Source: Epilithonimonas hominis
GTDB taxonomy: Bacteria; Bacteroidota; Bacteroidia; Flavobacteriales; Weeksellaceae
Reading direction: 5' to 3'
Assembly: GCF_003730015.1 (NCBI RefSeq)
Contig: NZ_RJTU01000043.1
Location: forward strand, 1-64,000
Length of the DNA stretch: 64,000 nt
The translations under genes and the position numbers were made by a program. Positions 1 to 9,488 of this stretch are shown in pieces (position 1 is the first letter of the stretch; every line of letters begins with the position of its first letter). The notes below the pieces were generated by a model. It was not told the DNA's origin. It saw only the letters and a program-made list of their open reading frames with translations, and ran no database searches.

Positions 1-145
1 TAGTTTTTCAGTGGCCTCCTCCAATGTGCGGTTTTTTTGTTTACTGAGGGATGTACTTTGTCAGAATGTCATTGCCAGCCTAGTTAAAGTAATAGTATGA
101 CCTTTGTATAACAAAATGGAAATTAAACATCTGACATAGGATTTC
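1..145. other. Window edge, no gene identified
   Basis: This stretch lies downstream of acs and runs off the window. I find no convincing reading frame or promoter. The first 50 bases hold a phrase containing CAGTGGCCTCC and a T-run, which could be the edge of a mobile element or of a transcript beyond the window. I cannot decide which from this sequence. Confidence 0.3.
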
Positions 146-2053
146 CTAAATCCTCTCATTCTTGATCTCATCCACAACCTCAGGATTCAATAAGGTGGAA
201 GTGTCTCCAAAATTAGTGAAATCGCCTTCCGCTATCTTTCTCAAGATGCGGCGCATAATCTTCCCGGATCTGGTCTTTGGTAAACCGGAGACGAACTGGA
301 TTTTGTCCAGCTTGGCAATCGGCCCGATTTGTTCGGAGATAAGCTGGTTGATTTCCTTCGCTAGGTTCTCACGGTTTCTTTCTTCCCCAGATTCTTTCAG
401 AATCACGAAACCGTACAAAGCGTTGCCTTTTACATCGTGCGGATAGCCAACAATTGCAGATTCTGCCACAGCAGGATGCTCATTGATGCTATCCTCGATT
501 GGTGCTGTTCCAAGATTGTGCCCGGAAACGATAATGACATCATCCACACGACCTGTGATCCTGTAATAGCCAACTTCATCTCTCAGAGCACCGTCACCGG
601 TAAAATATTTACCCGGAAATGCAGAGAAGTAAGTCTCCTTATAACGTTGATGGTCACCCCAAATGGTACGCGCAATACCTGGCCACGGAAAGCGGATGCA
701 TAAATTGCCTGTCACCTGATTGCCTGAGATCTCGTTACGTTTGTCATCCATCAGGACTGGTTGAACGCCAGGTAGCGGTAAGGTTGCATAAGTAGGTTTA
801 GTCGGCGTTACAAATGGGATTGGAGAGATTAGGATACCGCCAGTTTCGGTCTGCCACCAAGTATCAACAATTGGGCATTTCTTCTTGCCAACGTGGTCAT
901 TGTACCAATGCCAAGCCTCATCATTGATAGGTTCTCCAACCGAACCAATCACTTTCAAAGAACTAAGGTCGTGCTTCTCCACCCATTCCACGCTTTCTTT
1001 TGCCAAAGAACGAATCGCTGTCGGTGCGGTGTAGAACTGAGTCACTTTATGTTTCTCAATCACTTCCCAGAATCTTCCTGCATCAGGAAAAGTCGGTATC
1101 CCTTCGAATATTACCGTCGTAGCACCATTCAATAACGGACCGTATAAAATATACGAATGTCCCGTAATCCACCCGATATCCGCCGTACACCAATAGATGT
1201 CATTCTCTTTATAATTGAACACATTTTTAAAAGTATATGCTGTGTAAACCATGTAGCCTGCGCAAGTGTGAAGCATTCCTTTTGGTTTTCCTGTTGAACC
1301 TGAAGTATAAAGAATGAACAACGGATCTTCTGCATCCATTATCACGGTCACGAAGTCTGTGGAAGCTTTATCATAGTATTCTGACATCCAGTAATCTCGG
1401 CCTTCTTTCATCTTCACATCATTATTAGTTCTTTTAACCACCAAGACATGTTCCACGGTTTCGCATTTTTCCAAAGCTTCATCCACAATGCTTTTTAGAT
1501 CAAGGACTTTGTTCCCTCTGTAACTTCCGTCTGAAGTAATGACCATTTTAGCGCCACAATCATTTACTCTGGATGCCACCGCCGAAGCAGAAAAACCTGC
1601 AAATATCACGGAGTGAACGGCGCCCAATTTGGCACAAGCCAGCATTGTGATAGCCAATTCTGGGATCATTGGAAGGTAAATGCAGACTCTGTCGCCTTTC
1701 TCAATGCCCATTGCACGGAGAACGTTGGCGGTTTTATTCACTCTTTCGTAGAGTTCATTAAAGCTGATGTGTTGAGCTTCTTCTTTCGGGTCATTCGGTT
1801 CCCATATGATAGCGGTTTTGTCGCCTCTTACGGAAAGATGTCTGTCCAGACAGTTTTTGGTAATGTTCAGTTTTGCATTTTTGAACCAGTTGATGTTGGC
1901 TTCCTCCATATTGTAGTCCACGACCTTGGACCAACGCTGATACCACACAAAATTCTCATCCGCAATCTTGTCCCAAAACTTCTTTGGATTTTTAATTGAC
2001 TTCTTGTACTCCTTGAAATAATCCTGTAAATTCTGAATGTGATAATTTCTCAT
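146..2053 (-). CDS. acs: Acetyl-CoA synthetase (AMP-forming)
   Basis: The product (635 aa, close to the usual 650) joins acetate, ATP and CoA to give acetyl-CoA, AMP and PPi in the cytoplasm. Visible motifs are the ATP-binding P-loop YTSGSTGKPKG, the WWQTETGG adenylate motif, the TGDGA segment and the C-terminal SGKIMRRILRK lysine motif that is regulated by acetylation in this family. The ATG at 2053 gives the family's normal N-terminus. It is the last gene after a receiver protein and a symporter-kinase, an arrangement like the CrbS/CrbR control of acs in proteobacteria. That suggests a locally encoded acetate-sensing circuit; the regulatory link is inference. Confidence 0.96.
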   Translation of the reverse strand: MRNYHIQNLQDYFKEYKKSIKNPKKFWDKIADENFVWYQRWSKVVDYNMEEANINWFKNAKLNITKNCLDRHLSVRGDKTAIIWEPNDPKEEAQHISFNELYERVNKTANVLRAMGIEKGDRVCIYLPMIPELAITMLACAKLGAVHSVIFAGFSASAVASRVNDCGAKMVITSDGSYRGNKVLDLKSIVDEALEKCETVEHVLVVKRTNNDVKMKEGRDYWMSEYYDKASTDFVTVIMDAEDPLFILYTSGSTGKPKGMLHTCAGYMVYTAYTFKNVFNYKENDIYWCTADIGWITGHSYILYGPLLNGATTVIFEGIPTFPDAGRFWEVIEKHKVTQFYTAPTAIRSLAKESVEWVEKHDLSSLKVIGSVGEPINDEAWHWYNDHVGKKKCPIVDTWWQTETGGILISPIPFVTPTKPTYATLPLPGVQPVLMDDKRNEISGNQVTGNLCIRFPWPGIARTIWGDHQRYKETYFSAFPGKYFTGDGALRDEVGYYRITGRVDDVIIVSGHNLGTAPIEDSINEHPAVAESAIVGYPHDVKGNALYGFVILKESGEERNRENLAKEINQLISEQIGPIAKLDKIQFVSGLPKTRSGKIMRRILRKIAEGDFTNFGDTSTLLNPEVVDEIKNERI

Positions 2054-2109
2054 TATATTAATATTTTTAATTTTTATAAATCTTGTTTATTTAATCTTTT
2101 CTCTTTGTT

Positions 2110-2472
2110 CTACTTAAGCATTTCATCAATCTGCTGAATCAGTTTTTTGATGGAATATGGCTTGGTTACATAAGCGTCTGCTCCTAATTCCAATCCTTTC
2201 TCGATATCTTTCGGATTGGTTTTCGCACTGAGGAAAATCACTTTGGAATGATTGAGGTTTTCCATTGTTTTGATTTCGTTCAGTGTGCTGTAACCGTCTA
2301 GTTTTGGCATCATAATATCGAGTAGAATAGCGTCCGGTGTTATGGTTTTCAGCAGTTCCAGAGCTTCGGTTCCGTCTCTTGCAATGAAGACTTCGTAACC
2401 CTGTTTCCTGAAACTGTATTCCAAGGACATTAATATTTTGTGTTCATCGTCCGCGATTAATATTTTTTTCAT
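2110..2472 (-). CDS. Stand-alone response regulator receiver
   Basis: This is a CheY-like receiver of 120 aa with no output domain. The acidic pair D8-D9, the phospho-acceptor D52 in LLDIMMPKLDG, the switch serine in FLSAK and the lysine in VTKPYS are all present. The ATG at 2472 starts directly at KKILIADDE; a longer reading from 2499 adds nine residues not typical of receivers. It lies 45 bp downstream of the symporter-kinase gene, which is probably its cognate kinase, and 56 bp upstream of acs. Having no DNA-binding domain, it must act through a partner or as part of a phosphorelay. Confidence 0.9.
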   Translation of the reverse strand: MKKILIADDEHKILMSLEYSFRKQGYEVFIARDGTEALELLKTITPDAILLDIMMPKLDGYSTLNEIKTMENLNHSKVIFLSAKTNPKDIEKGLELGADAYVTKPYSIKKLIQQIDEMLK

Positions 2473-2517
2473 ATTTCTTCTAACTTGAGGAATCCCCAAG
2501 GATTCGATTTTCTTTTG

Positions 2518-5196
2518 TTATTTTTCTGTATTATTTATGTTTAAAATCATTTGGAACTCGACACCAATTTCTAAATTTTTGGCGGAAATGTTTCCTCTGT
2601 GTGCCTGCATTATTTTCCTACAAATTGCCAAACCCAATCCGCTTCCCAAAGGTTTTCTGATATTCTGATTTCGCGATTGATAAAACTTATCAAATATCAA
2701 ATTCAAATCATCTTCCGGAATTTGTTTTACAGTATTGAAGATTCTTATAATCAAGTGATTATCTTTTTCCTGAAACTTAGCCTGAATTGTTCCTTGTTCA
2801 TCTGTAAATTTGAAAGCATTTCCTAAAATATTCTGAAAAACCTGAATCAACCTTGCTTCATCATATTCGAATTGAGTTTTCGTTAAAAGATTAACTTCAC
2901 TCAGATGAATGTTCTTTTGGTGCAGAAGATGACTAATTGGGTTCAGGGCTTTCTGATAGGTTTCAATGATGTCGTTTTTGCTGATATTCAAAGCGATTTC
3001 GCCGTGTTCCAATTTGTCGAGATAAAGAATATCATTGATGATTTCATTCAATCGGTCAGATTCTGTGATGATATTATTGAAAAATTCTTTTTTGATGTCC
3101 AACGGAATATCATCGTCATCAGCCAAAATTTCGCCAGCAGAACGAATCGCGGTAAGTGGCGTTCTCAATTCGTGTGCGACAGTATCCAAGAAATCATCTT
3201 TTTGTTTGTCTTTGAAGATGAGGTTTTCGTTGGCAGAACGTAGCTCGTCGGATAATTGTCTTAATTCTCGGCTTTGTTCCGTCAGTTTTTTATTAAGGCT
3301 GATATTTTCTTTCGATTCTTCGAGGATTTCTAAAACTTCTTTGAGGGAGATTTTATCTTCGTAAGTCACACCTTCAATAAGGATTTTCGCTGATGCAGTG
3401 CCGATTCTCCCAGACAAAAGATTCTCGGAAAACTTAATGAATCTTGCATCGGCAGTTTCTGTTCTTGTGTCGATGTTATATTTTAGGTTGAAGATTCTCA
3501 GTGCTTGTTCGGTTTTCTTTTCTCCAAGAAATTTGACCAAGATATTTCGGATGTCAGAAACATAAGCTTTTCCTCGCCAGATAAATGCATTCTCGTGATT
3601 TTGGATGTATTTGTCAACATCAATATAAATTTCAGCAAAATTCCGTTCGCGATAATCACCTTTTTGACTGACAGAGATGATGGTGAACAGAGTCAGATTA
3701 ACTAAAATCGACCAAAAGAAAATCTGAGAAATACTACCTAAATACGGAATATTAAAAAAGCTGAACCAATTGTACATTTCAATCAAAAATCCTTTGAATT
3801 CCTGATTGAAAGAAAAATAATACTGCGGAATAATCAAACCGAAATAGCAGATAATCAAACCTCCAGTCAATCCGATAACTGCGCCTTTGTAACTTCCTCT
3901 TCTCCAAAAAATCGCTCCGAAAAATGATGGCCCAAGTTGAGAAATCACAACAAAAGAAATCAACCCAACGGAATATAAACTGTTCCTTAAAATGAAATAT
4001 TTGTAGAAAGCAAAAGAAGTCACAATCAAAATGAAAATACTGATTTTTCTAATATTAGTAATGTTTCTGGTATTTTTCACATCGTTATGAGACTTGAGTT
4101 TATCCAACCAGCCATAAGGAATGATGAGATTATTTGATAACATAATTGACAATGTAATGCTCGAAATAATTACCATAGAAATTGATGAACTTAATCCACC
4201 AAGAAAAACCAAAACCGTGATGATTTGATTACCGAAATGTTGAGGAATTAAAATCGAATAAAACTCAGGATTAACTGATTGTCCTTCGAAAATAATCCGT
4301 CCGCCCCAAGCGATAGGAAATACGAAAATATTGAAAATCAAGAGATAAAGCGGAAAAAACCAAATGGCTGTCTTCAAATGCTTCTCTTGTCGATTTTCTA
4401 CAATCGCAGTATGAAATTGTCTCGGCAAAAGAAAAATCGCTGAAGCCGAAATCAAGCAAAGTATCATCCAATTGAAGCTTCCTTCCAATCCTGAAAATGT
4501 GTTTTTGGCTTTAAAATCTGGAAATTTACTCGCCTTTTCATAAATATCAGAAAGTCCGTCAAATGCAAAAAATGTCACGAAAACACCTAGAACTATAAGG
4601 AAAATTAACTTCAAAAAACTTTCCAATGCTACAGCAGAAATGATTCCTAATCTTTTCTCAGATGCATCTACATAACGAGTTCCGTAATAAGATGAAAATA
4701 AGGCTAATAGTACGACAACGTAAGTTGCATTATCTGTAAAAATATTCTTAGAAATTGGCGTGTTAGTAACCAAATGAAATGTTTCAGAAATCGCTTTAAT
4801 CTGCAGCCCGATGTAAGGGATTATACCAAAAATACAGACCAAAGTGATAATCGCACCAAACGAACGACTGTTCCCGTAACGCAGAGAAATAAAATCTGCA
4901 ATACTGCTGACTTTATTGATTCTGGCGATCCGGATAATTTTACGATTAATATAAATCCAAGCTGGAATAATAATCATCGGTCCAATGTAAATCGGAAGAT
5001 AATCTAATCCGTCATTCACGGCAACACCGATACTTCCGTAATACGTCCACGCTGTACAATAAACCGCCAACGACAATGCGTAGATGTAAGGATTGTTCAC
5101 CCAAATCTTGCTCTTCTTTTTTTCTGCGCGATGGGCGACCAAGAAAAGAAGGGCGAGATAGAGAATTACAACTGCAAATAAGACGTAGCTATTCAT
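2518..5196 (-). CDS. Sodium:solute symporter-histidine kinase fusion (CrbS/CbrA-like)
   Basis: The protein is 892 aa from the ATG at 5196; a TTG at 5217 is the only longer option. Residues 1-515 form a multi-pass SSSF transporter domain with about 13 hydrophobic segments. Residues about 538-628 match the STAC linker found between SSSF and kinase parts. A coiled coil follows, then HisKA with the phospho-acceptor His675 (VAHELRTPL) and a HATPase with an N-box (ILGNAFKF) and a GSGLGLA G-box. It overlaps the end of the upstream small membrane gene by 8 bp. Families with this layout sense or import a carbon source; acetate or another short carboxylate is likely here because acs is in the same operon. 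Confidence 0.92.
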   Translation of the reverse strand: MNSYVLFAVVILYLALLFLVAHRAEKKKSKIWVNNPYIYALSLAVYCTAWTYYGSIGVAVNDGLDYLPIYIGPMIIIPAWIYINRKIIRIARINKVSSIADFISLRYGNSRSFGAIITLVCIFGIIPYIGLQIKAISETFHLVTNTPISKNIFTDNATYVVVLLALFSSYYGTRYVDASEKRLGIISAVALESFLKLIFLIVLGVFVTFFAFDGLSDIYEKASKFPDFKAKNTFSGLEGSFNWMILCLISASAIFLLPRQFHTAIVENRQEKHLKTAIWFFPLYLLIFNIFVFPIAWGGRIIFEGQSVNPEFYSILIPQHFGNQIITVLVFLGGLSSSISMVIISSITLSIMLSNNLIIPYGWLDKLKSHNDVKNTRNITNIRKISIFILIVTSFAFYKYFILRNSLYSVGLISFVVISQLGPSFFGAIFWRRGSYKGAVIGLTGGLIICYFGLIIPQYYFSFNQEFKGFLIEMYNWFSFFNIPYLGSISQIFFWSILVNLTLFTIISVSQKGDYRERNFAEIYIDVDKYIQNHENAFIWRGKAYVSDIRNILVKFLGEKKTEQALRIFNLKYNIDTRTETADARFIKFSENLLSGRIGTASAKILIEGVTYEDKISLKEVLEILEESKENISLNKKLTEQSRELRQLSDELRSANENLIFKDKQKDDFLDTVAHELRTPLTAIRSAGEILADDDDIPLDIKKEFFNNIITESDRLNEIINDILYLDKLEHGEIALNISKNDIIETYQKALNPISHLLHQKNIHLSEVNLLTKTQFEYDEARLIQVFQNILGNAFKFTDEQGTIQAKFQEKDNHLIIRIFNTVKQIPEDDLNLIFDKFYQSRNQNIRKPLGSGLGLAICRKIMQAHRGNISAKNLEIGVEFQMILNINNTEK

Positions 5197-5383
5197 CGTA
5201 TTTTTTGAAAATGACAAACGAAATAAAAATCGAGAAAATCCACACTCCGAAGATGTAGATGTAAATCATCGGAAAACCGAACACTTCCTTTTCGCTATTG
5301 AACAAAAGTATTATTGGAGCGCTGAAAAGAATTACCAATCCAAAGCTTAGAATAACCAGTTTTTGTTCGTGACGTTTTTTCAT
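5189..5383 (-). CDS. Small two-helix membrane protein ahead of symporter-kinase
   Basis: This gene encodes 64 aa from the ATG at 5383 and overlaps the symporter-kinase start by 8 bp. A basic N-terminus (KKRHEQK) is followed by two hydrophobic helices separated by a short loop (NSEKEVFGFP). Small two-helix proteins often accompany SSSF transporters, for example YjcH beside ActP, so a role as an accessory subunit is plausible. I do not recognise the family. The overlap suggests translational coupling to the kinase. Confidence 0.7.
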   Translation of the reverse strand: MKKRHEQKLVILSFGLVILFSAPIILLFNSEKEVFGFPMIYIYIFGVWIFSIFISFVIFKKYDE

Positions 5384-5451
5384 TGTTAATTTTAAAACCA
5401 CACAAAACAAAATTGAAATTGTGTGGTTTCTTATTATAATTTAGTGTTGAT

Positions 5452-5679
5452 TTAAACTTGTTCATCAGAATAATCACCGCTAAGTGAATAGTATCCAAAA
5501 ACTGCCATGCCACCTGCAACAATAGGCAATAAAATAAATACAATGATAATCCCGAATACCAAATCTTCCTGCTTACCGGAGCTTAGTTTAGGGATTCCCA
5601 TTACTGTCAGCCCGAAGTACAGAACTACCAATGCGAGTAAGATCCAAACTATACCTAATATTTTTTTTAGTCCGTCCAT
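5452..5679 (-). CDS. Small membrane protein of unknown function
   Basis: The product is 75 aa with two predicted membrane helices (about residues 6-28 and 40-65) and an acidic tail, SGDYSDEQV. It sits between the MFS transporter upstream and the symporter-kinase module, all on the same strand, and is probably co-transcribed with the transporter. Similar short two-helix proteins occur next to MFS transporters in flavobacteria, but I cannot assign a function. The ATG at 5679 gives a typical MDGLKK N-terminus. Confidence 0.65.
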   Translation of the reverse strand: MDGLKKILGIVWILLALVVLYFGLTVMGIPKLSSGKQEDLVFGIIIVFILLPIVAGGMAVFGYYSLSGDYSDEQV

Positions 5680-5787
5680 TTTTCTTTGTTTTAAAATTAA
5701 TAAAAGTGAATTAATTTATAATGTGTTTTTTTTGTTTTTTATTGATGATGTTAATATCGTTCTTCTTTTATCAATCATCAATTATTG

Positions 5788-7368
5788 CTAATCGTGGATA
5801 TTCTGATTTTTGTTTTTGATGTAAATCATACCAATCACAAGACAGACCGCAGCTACACCAATCGGATACCATAAACCTTCCAGATACCAGCCTTCGTGCC
5901 CGGCATCTTTCCCTGTAGTTACCAGATACGTTGCAACCGCCGGTAATAATCCACCGAAAACACCATTTCCAATGTGATAAGGCAGTGACATAGAGGTGTA
6001 TCGGATTCTCACAGGAAACATTTCTACCAAAAATGCTGCAATCGGACCATAAACCATTGTTACAAAAATCACCTGAATGAATACCAGAAATACTAAATAC
6101 CATTTGGTGTCATCGTTGATTTTGACTGATTTTGTAACTTTAGGTTCCTCAATTTTTCCATCTTTCATCACAGGTTCGGCTGCTGAGCAATGGATGATGC
6201 TGTCTCTTTTCATTAGAGTTCCATCTGTGTAAGCAATTTCTTTATGGAAAGTGATCAGGCTGTCCGCAGCAATTTTGTCGTGAACTTTCACGGTTCTCTT
6301 TTCTGTAATTCCATCAGCAGAAATTTCTTTTTTAGCAACGTCCACAGAATTGAACATCGCACTGTAAATAGGTCTGTAAGCTAAAATGGCAATGAGCATT
6401 CCCGTCATCATCACGGCTTTCCTTCCGACTTTATCAGACAGCCAGCCGAAGAAAACAAAAAATGGCGTTCCCAGGAATAATCCGATAGCCATCAGGGAAT
6501 CTACTTGGGTCGTGTCTATGTTCATTACTTTTTGCATAAAACTCATGGCGTAGAACTGTCCTGTGTACCAGATGGCACCTTGTCCCATCGCAGCTCCAAA
6601 AAGTGCAAGCAATACAAATTTGAAATTGAATCTGTTCCCGAAGCTTTCTTTCAATGGATTGGTTGATGTTTTTCCTTCGCTTTTCGCTTTTGCAAAAAGT
6701 GGCGATTCCTTCATGTTTTTTCTGATGAAATAGGAAACGATAACCATCAGAATTGAAATCCAGAACGGAACTCTCCATCCCCAGTTATCAAACTCCTCTG
6801 TAGAAAGTGATGTTTTTGTAATCAGGATGACGATTAGTGAGATGAACAGACCTGCTGTTGCTGTCGTTTGGATCCAAGAAGTCCAATAGCCGCGTCTGCC
6901 AGGCTGTGCATATTCTGCCACATAAGTTGCCGCACCGCCATATTCGCCTCCCAGAGCAAGACCTTGTAAAAGTCTCAGGATTAAAACTAATACCGGAGCC
7001 ATAAAACCGATGGTTTCATAGCTTGGGATACATCCAATAAGGAATGTGGAAAATCCCATAATCAGAAGTGTGACCAGAAATGTATATTTTCTGCCGATTA
7101 AATCTCCCAATCTTCCAAAGAATAATGCGCCGAAAGGTCTTACTACAAAGCCTGCTGCAAATGTTGCTAAAGTTGATAGGAAAGCTGCTGTTGGATTATC
7201 TGCCGGAAAAAATTTTGTGGCTAGGACAATTGCCAGACTTCCGAAAATATAGAAGTCATACCATTCGATAAGGGTGCCGAGAGATGAAGCCATAATCACG
7301 CTCCAAATGGTGCGGTTTTTTTGCTTGTCGCTCAGGTTCTCGTACTGTACGTGATGTGAATCGCTCAT
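5788..7368 (-). CDS. MFS transporter, metabolite:H+ symporter (ProP-like) type
   Basis: The product is a 526-aa twelve-helix major facilitator. The N-terminal half has the family pattern GTLIEWYDFYIFG, the RPFGALFFGRLGD motif-A-like segment and LALGGEYGGAATYVAEY, all typical of the metabolite:H+ symporter branch. At about residues 340-425 a soluble, lysine-rich insertion of about 80 residues (from SVDVAKKE to the NDDTKW region) interrupts the second half, making it longer than E. coli ProP. The neighbouring acs and symporter-kinase suggest an organic acid substrate, but the substrate cannot be read from sequence. It follows the broken porin on the same strand with a 30-bp gap. Confidence 0.9.
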   Translation of the reverse strand: MSDSHHVQYENLSDKQKNRTIWSVIMASSLGTLIEWYDFYIFGSLAIVLATKFFPADNPTAAFLSTLATFAAGFVVRPFGALFFGRLGDLIGRKYTFLVTLLIMGFSTFLIGCIPSYETIGFMAPVLVLILRLLQGLALGGEYGGAATYVAEYAQPGRRGYWTSWIQTTATAGLFISLIVILITKTSLSTEEFDNWGWRVPFWISILMVIVSYFIRKNMKESPLFAKAKSEGKTSTNPLKESFGNRFNFKFVLLALFGAAMGQGAIWYTGQFYAMSFMQKVMNIDTTQVDSLMAIGLFLGTPFFVFFGWLSDKVGRKAVMMTGMLIAILAYRPIYSAMFNSVDVAKKEISADGITEKRTVKVHDKIAADSLITFHKEIAYTDGTLMKRDSIIHCSAAEPVMKDGKIEEPKVTKSVKINDDTKWYLVFLVFIQVIFVTMVYGPIAAFLVEMFPVRIRYTSMSLPYHIGNGVFGGLLPAVATYLVTTGKDAGHEGWYLEGLWYPIGVAAVCLVIGMIYIKNKNQNIHD

Positions 7369-7397
7369 TGTATATTAAGATTTTGTGTTAATAATTT

Positions 7398-8776
7398 TTA
7401 TAGATAAATCTGGAACTGAAGGATGAATTCTCCTTTTGATTTTGGTTCTGCCGAAGCACTTGTGTAGGTTGGTCTTGTTGAATATTGAGTCGTCAATTTT
7501 GCATGATGACCGTCAATGAACCAATTCGCTCCGATATCAAATTGTTAAGAAGAATTTTCCAAAGCTTTGAAATTCTTATTGGTGTAAGCTGCAAAGGGCT
7601 GAATTCTGATTTTCGGTTTATCGGCATTGTTTGGCAAGAGTAATCCGGCCTGCAGATAATAGATGTTTCCTGTTCCGATCATTGGTTGAAGGTTTCCGGC
7701 GCCGGCAATCGCTTTGTCTCCGATGAAATTGGGGTCATTGGAGCCAACGTTCATTATTCCAAGATTTCTCAAATAATTCGGTCCGAAGTTGTAATTGTAA
7801 AAACCAGCATAAGCAGAAAGTGCCATTTTGTTTTTGGCGTTTCCTAAAGGTAAATCTGCAAAGGCATCAATCGCATAAAGTGCAATGTCGTGTTTCTCGA
7901 TTTGGGAATTAACAGAAGTTCTCGTTCCATCTTTCTGATGATAAAAACCGGCTCCTAAATTGAAAACCTTCTTAGTTCCCAAGTAAGAACCAACTTTGAA
8001 AGGTAAAAGATTAGATTCGGAATCCAAAAATTGATATTCTACATATCCTGCTTTTGAAAATTCCGGATTTCCATTGTTGTCAACTGCAACTCTGGCTGCT
8101 GGATTTGTAAGATTAATAGGTGCAATATTGGTTGCAAAAGGTTTGTTTAAACTGAATCGATATTCGAATTTGCCATATTTTCCCTTGGCAATAGTCCCAT
8201 TTGTCTGGCGAATTGGTCAGAATTGTCGATCAAAGGCCAAGTGAAAATCGGGGAATCAACAGTCAGGAAATTTAAGGTTGAAGCCATTGTCATTCTGGAA
8301 AGCCCCATATAATAATGAAGTCCTGCTCCCAAACTCAAACTGAATTTTCCTGCTTCTCCGGGTAAAACCACTGCATATTCGTTCCAGGCATCGTGAAAAA
8401 ACATTTGTGGCTTTTTGCCATTTCCATAACCGCCTGTTCCATTAGAACCTGAACCGCCACCATTGATAAAAGTCTGATTATTAATTCCGAAATGCATCAA
8501 AACCATATATCTTTTGGTAATTTGTGCATAAGCAAGTGCTCTCAATCGGCGGTTTCCGATGTTCCAGGAATTTTTGGTAGCATCGTCAGAAACCATCGTT
8601 CCGGGATTCATTTCCGTATGTCGCAACCAGATTTGGTTCCAAAGAATAAATCTTACATACTTGTCGCCTTCTGGATTTAGGTTTAATTTCAAACCATTCC
8701 CATAATCAGGCGAACCTTGTGAATATAGAGAAGAGCTGATTAAAGCTAATCCTATAAAAGTGATGATTTTCTTCAT
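7398..8776 (-). pseudogene. Outer-membrane porin gene, broken by a frameshift and a stop
   Basis: An intact signal peptide (MKKIITFIGLALISSSLYS) leads into a beta-barrel-type sequence rich in alternating aromatic and glycine residues. The first frame runs to a stop at 8147. The homologous continuation (AKGKYGKFEYRFSLN) resumes in another frame from about 8195, which implies loss of one base near 8191-8198. A second lesion, an in-frame TAA at 7545-7547, cuts off the last 48 codons, which continue QFDIGANWFIDG and end at 7398 with a typical barrel end (FILQFQIYL). The ancestral product would be about 459 aa. Its place upstream of the MFS gene suggests it carried that transporter's substrate across the outer membrane. 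Confidence 0.85.
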
Positions 8777-8911
8777 ATATTAATAAAAATTTGGTGTTTA
8801 TTTTGTGATTGCCAAATTGTTATTAATATTTTGTTTACAAAAATTTAATATATATTAATGCTAATAGTATAGTTAGTCTTGATTCTTTTTACTTTAATCT
8901 TGTTTCTTTCT

Positions 8912-9328
8912 CTATTTTTTAAACCTTTCCCATTTAATCAACATATATTTATCAGCAAATTGAGTGATAATTAATCCTGAATTTTCAAGATTATTTTCTT
9001 GAGAGATATATTCTATTAATTCGTTTTGTTTCAAAACCTTATACACGGGATGGAATTCTGAATGTGGCGGTCTTGTGATATTATATTTCTTAATCCAAGA
9101 GCTGATACTTACGTGAGAAACACCGATAATTCTTTCGATTTCCCGATAGCTTAACCCTTCCAGGTACAGTTGTAAAGCTTTGGTGACATAATAGTCATCA
9201 ATCTGTTTTCCTAATTTTTTAACTGTAAAATTATAGTTACAATTCTTACAGAAAAATCTTTGTTTTCCTTTGATAATTCCGCTTTTTGACACGTTTTGAT
9301 TATTGCATTTAGGACATTGATTTTCCAT
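8912..9328 (-). CDS. Zinc-ribbon/HTH protein resembling an IS1-type transposase N-terminus
   Basis: The product is 138 aa. Residues 1-32 form a zinc ribbon with two CxxC pairs (CPKC and CKNC). Residues about 45-92 form a helix-turn-helix with the phrase LSYREIERIIGVSHVSIS, as in InsA and related transposase N-terminal parts. The C-terminal 45 residues have no transposase catalytic motif. No inverted repeats or second transposase frame flank it, so a domesticated DNA-binding regulator is more likely than an insertion sequence. It lies alone upstream of the porin/MFS/acs arm, on the same strand, with its own promoter-like box at 9345-9352. Confidence 0.8.
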   Translation of the reverse strand: MENQCPKCNNQNVSKSGIIKGKQRFFCKNCNYNFTVKKLGKQIDDYYVTKALQLYLEGLSYREIERIIGVSHVSISSWIKKYNITRPPHSEFHPVYKVLKQNELIEYISQENNLENSGLIITQFADKYMLIKWERFKK

Positions 9329-9344
9329 AACTATAGCTTTTTAG

Positions 9345-9352
9345 CAAATGTA
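9345..9352 (-). promoter_or_regulatory. Bacteroidota -7 box for the zinc-ribbon/HTH gene
   Basis: On the minus strand this reads TACATTTG, matching TAnnTTTG, 17 bp upstream of the ATG at 9328. No clear -33 TTTG is visible at the expected spacing, so this is a half-supported promoter. Confidence 0.5.
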
Positions 9353-9434
9353 TAATAATTTAGCAATATTATATTTTGGATTAAAGATAATATTATTGTT
9401 AATGTAAATTTAACAGATAAAAATATCTTTTTAA

Positions 9435-9467
9435 TTTGTTTTATAAAGATAAATGTTTCTATTTTTG
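9435..9467 (+). promoter_or_regulatory. Promoter of the arginine cluster
   Basis: TTTG at 9435-9438 and TATTTTTG at 9460-9467 are separated by 21 bp, close to the Bacteroidota consensus TTTG-N19-TAnnTTTG. The first gene starts at 9489, which leaves a 5' leader of about 15-20 nt. This is the best two-part promoter match I found in the window. Confidence 0.7.
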
Positions 9468-9488
9468 CATATTAATTAGATAATATCA

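Noticed and set aside
1-60. Insertion-sequence end at the window start
   Set aside because: The CAGTGGCCTCC phrase is suggestive but neither a transposase frame nor a matching inverted end lies in the window.
8027-8147. Programmed frameshift in the porin gene
   Set aside because: No slippery heptamer or following structure is visible at the shift, and a second lesion (in-frame TAA at 7545) is also present.
8912-9328. Insertion sequence
   Set aside because: Only the DNA-binding half of a transposase is present; no catalytic frame, terminal inverted repeats or target duplication was seen.
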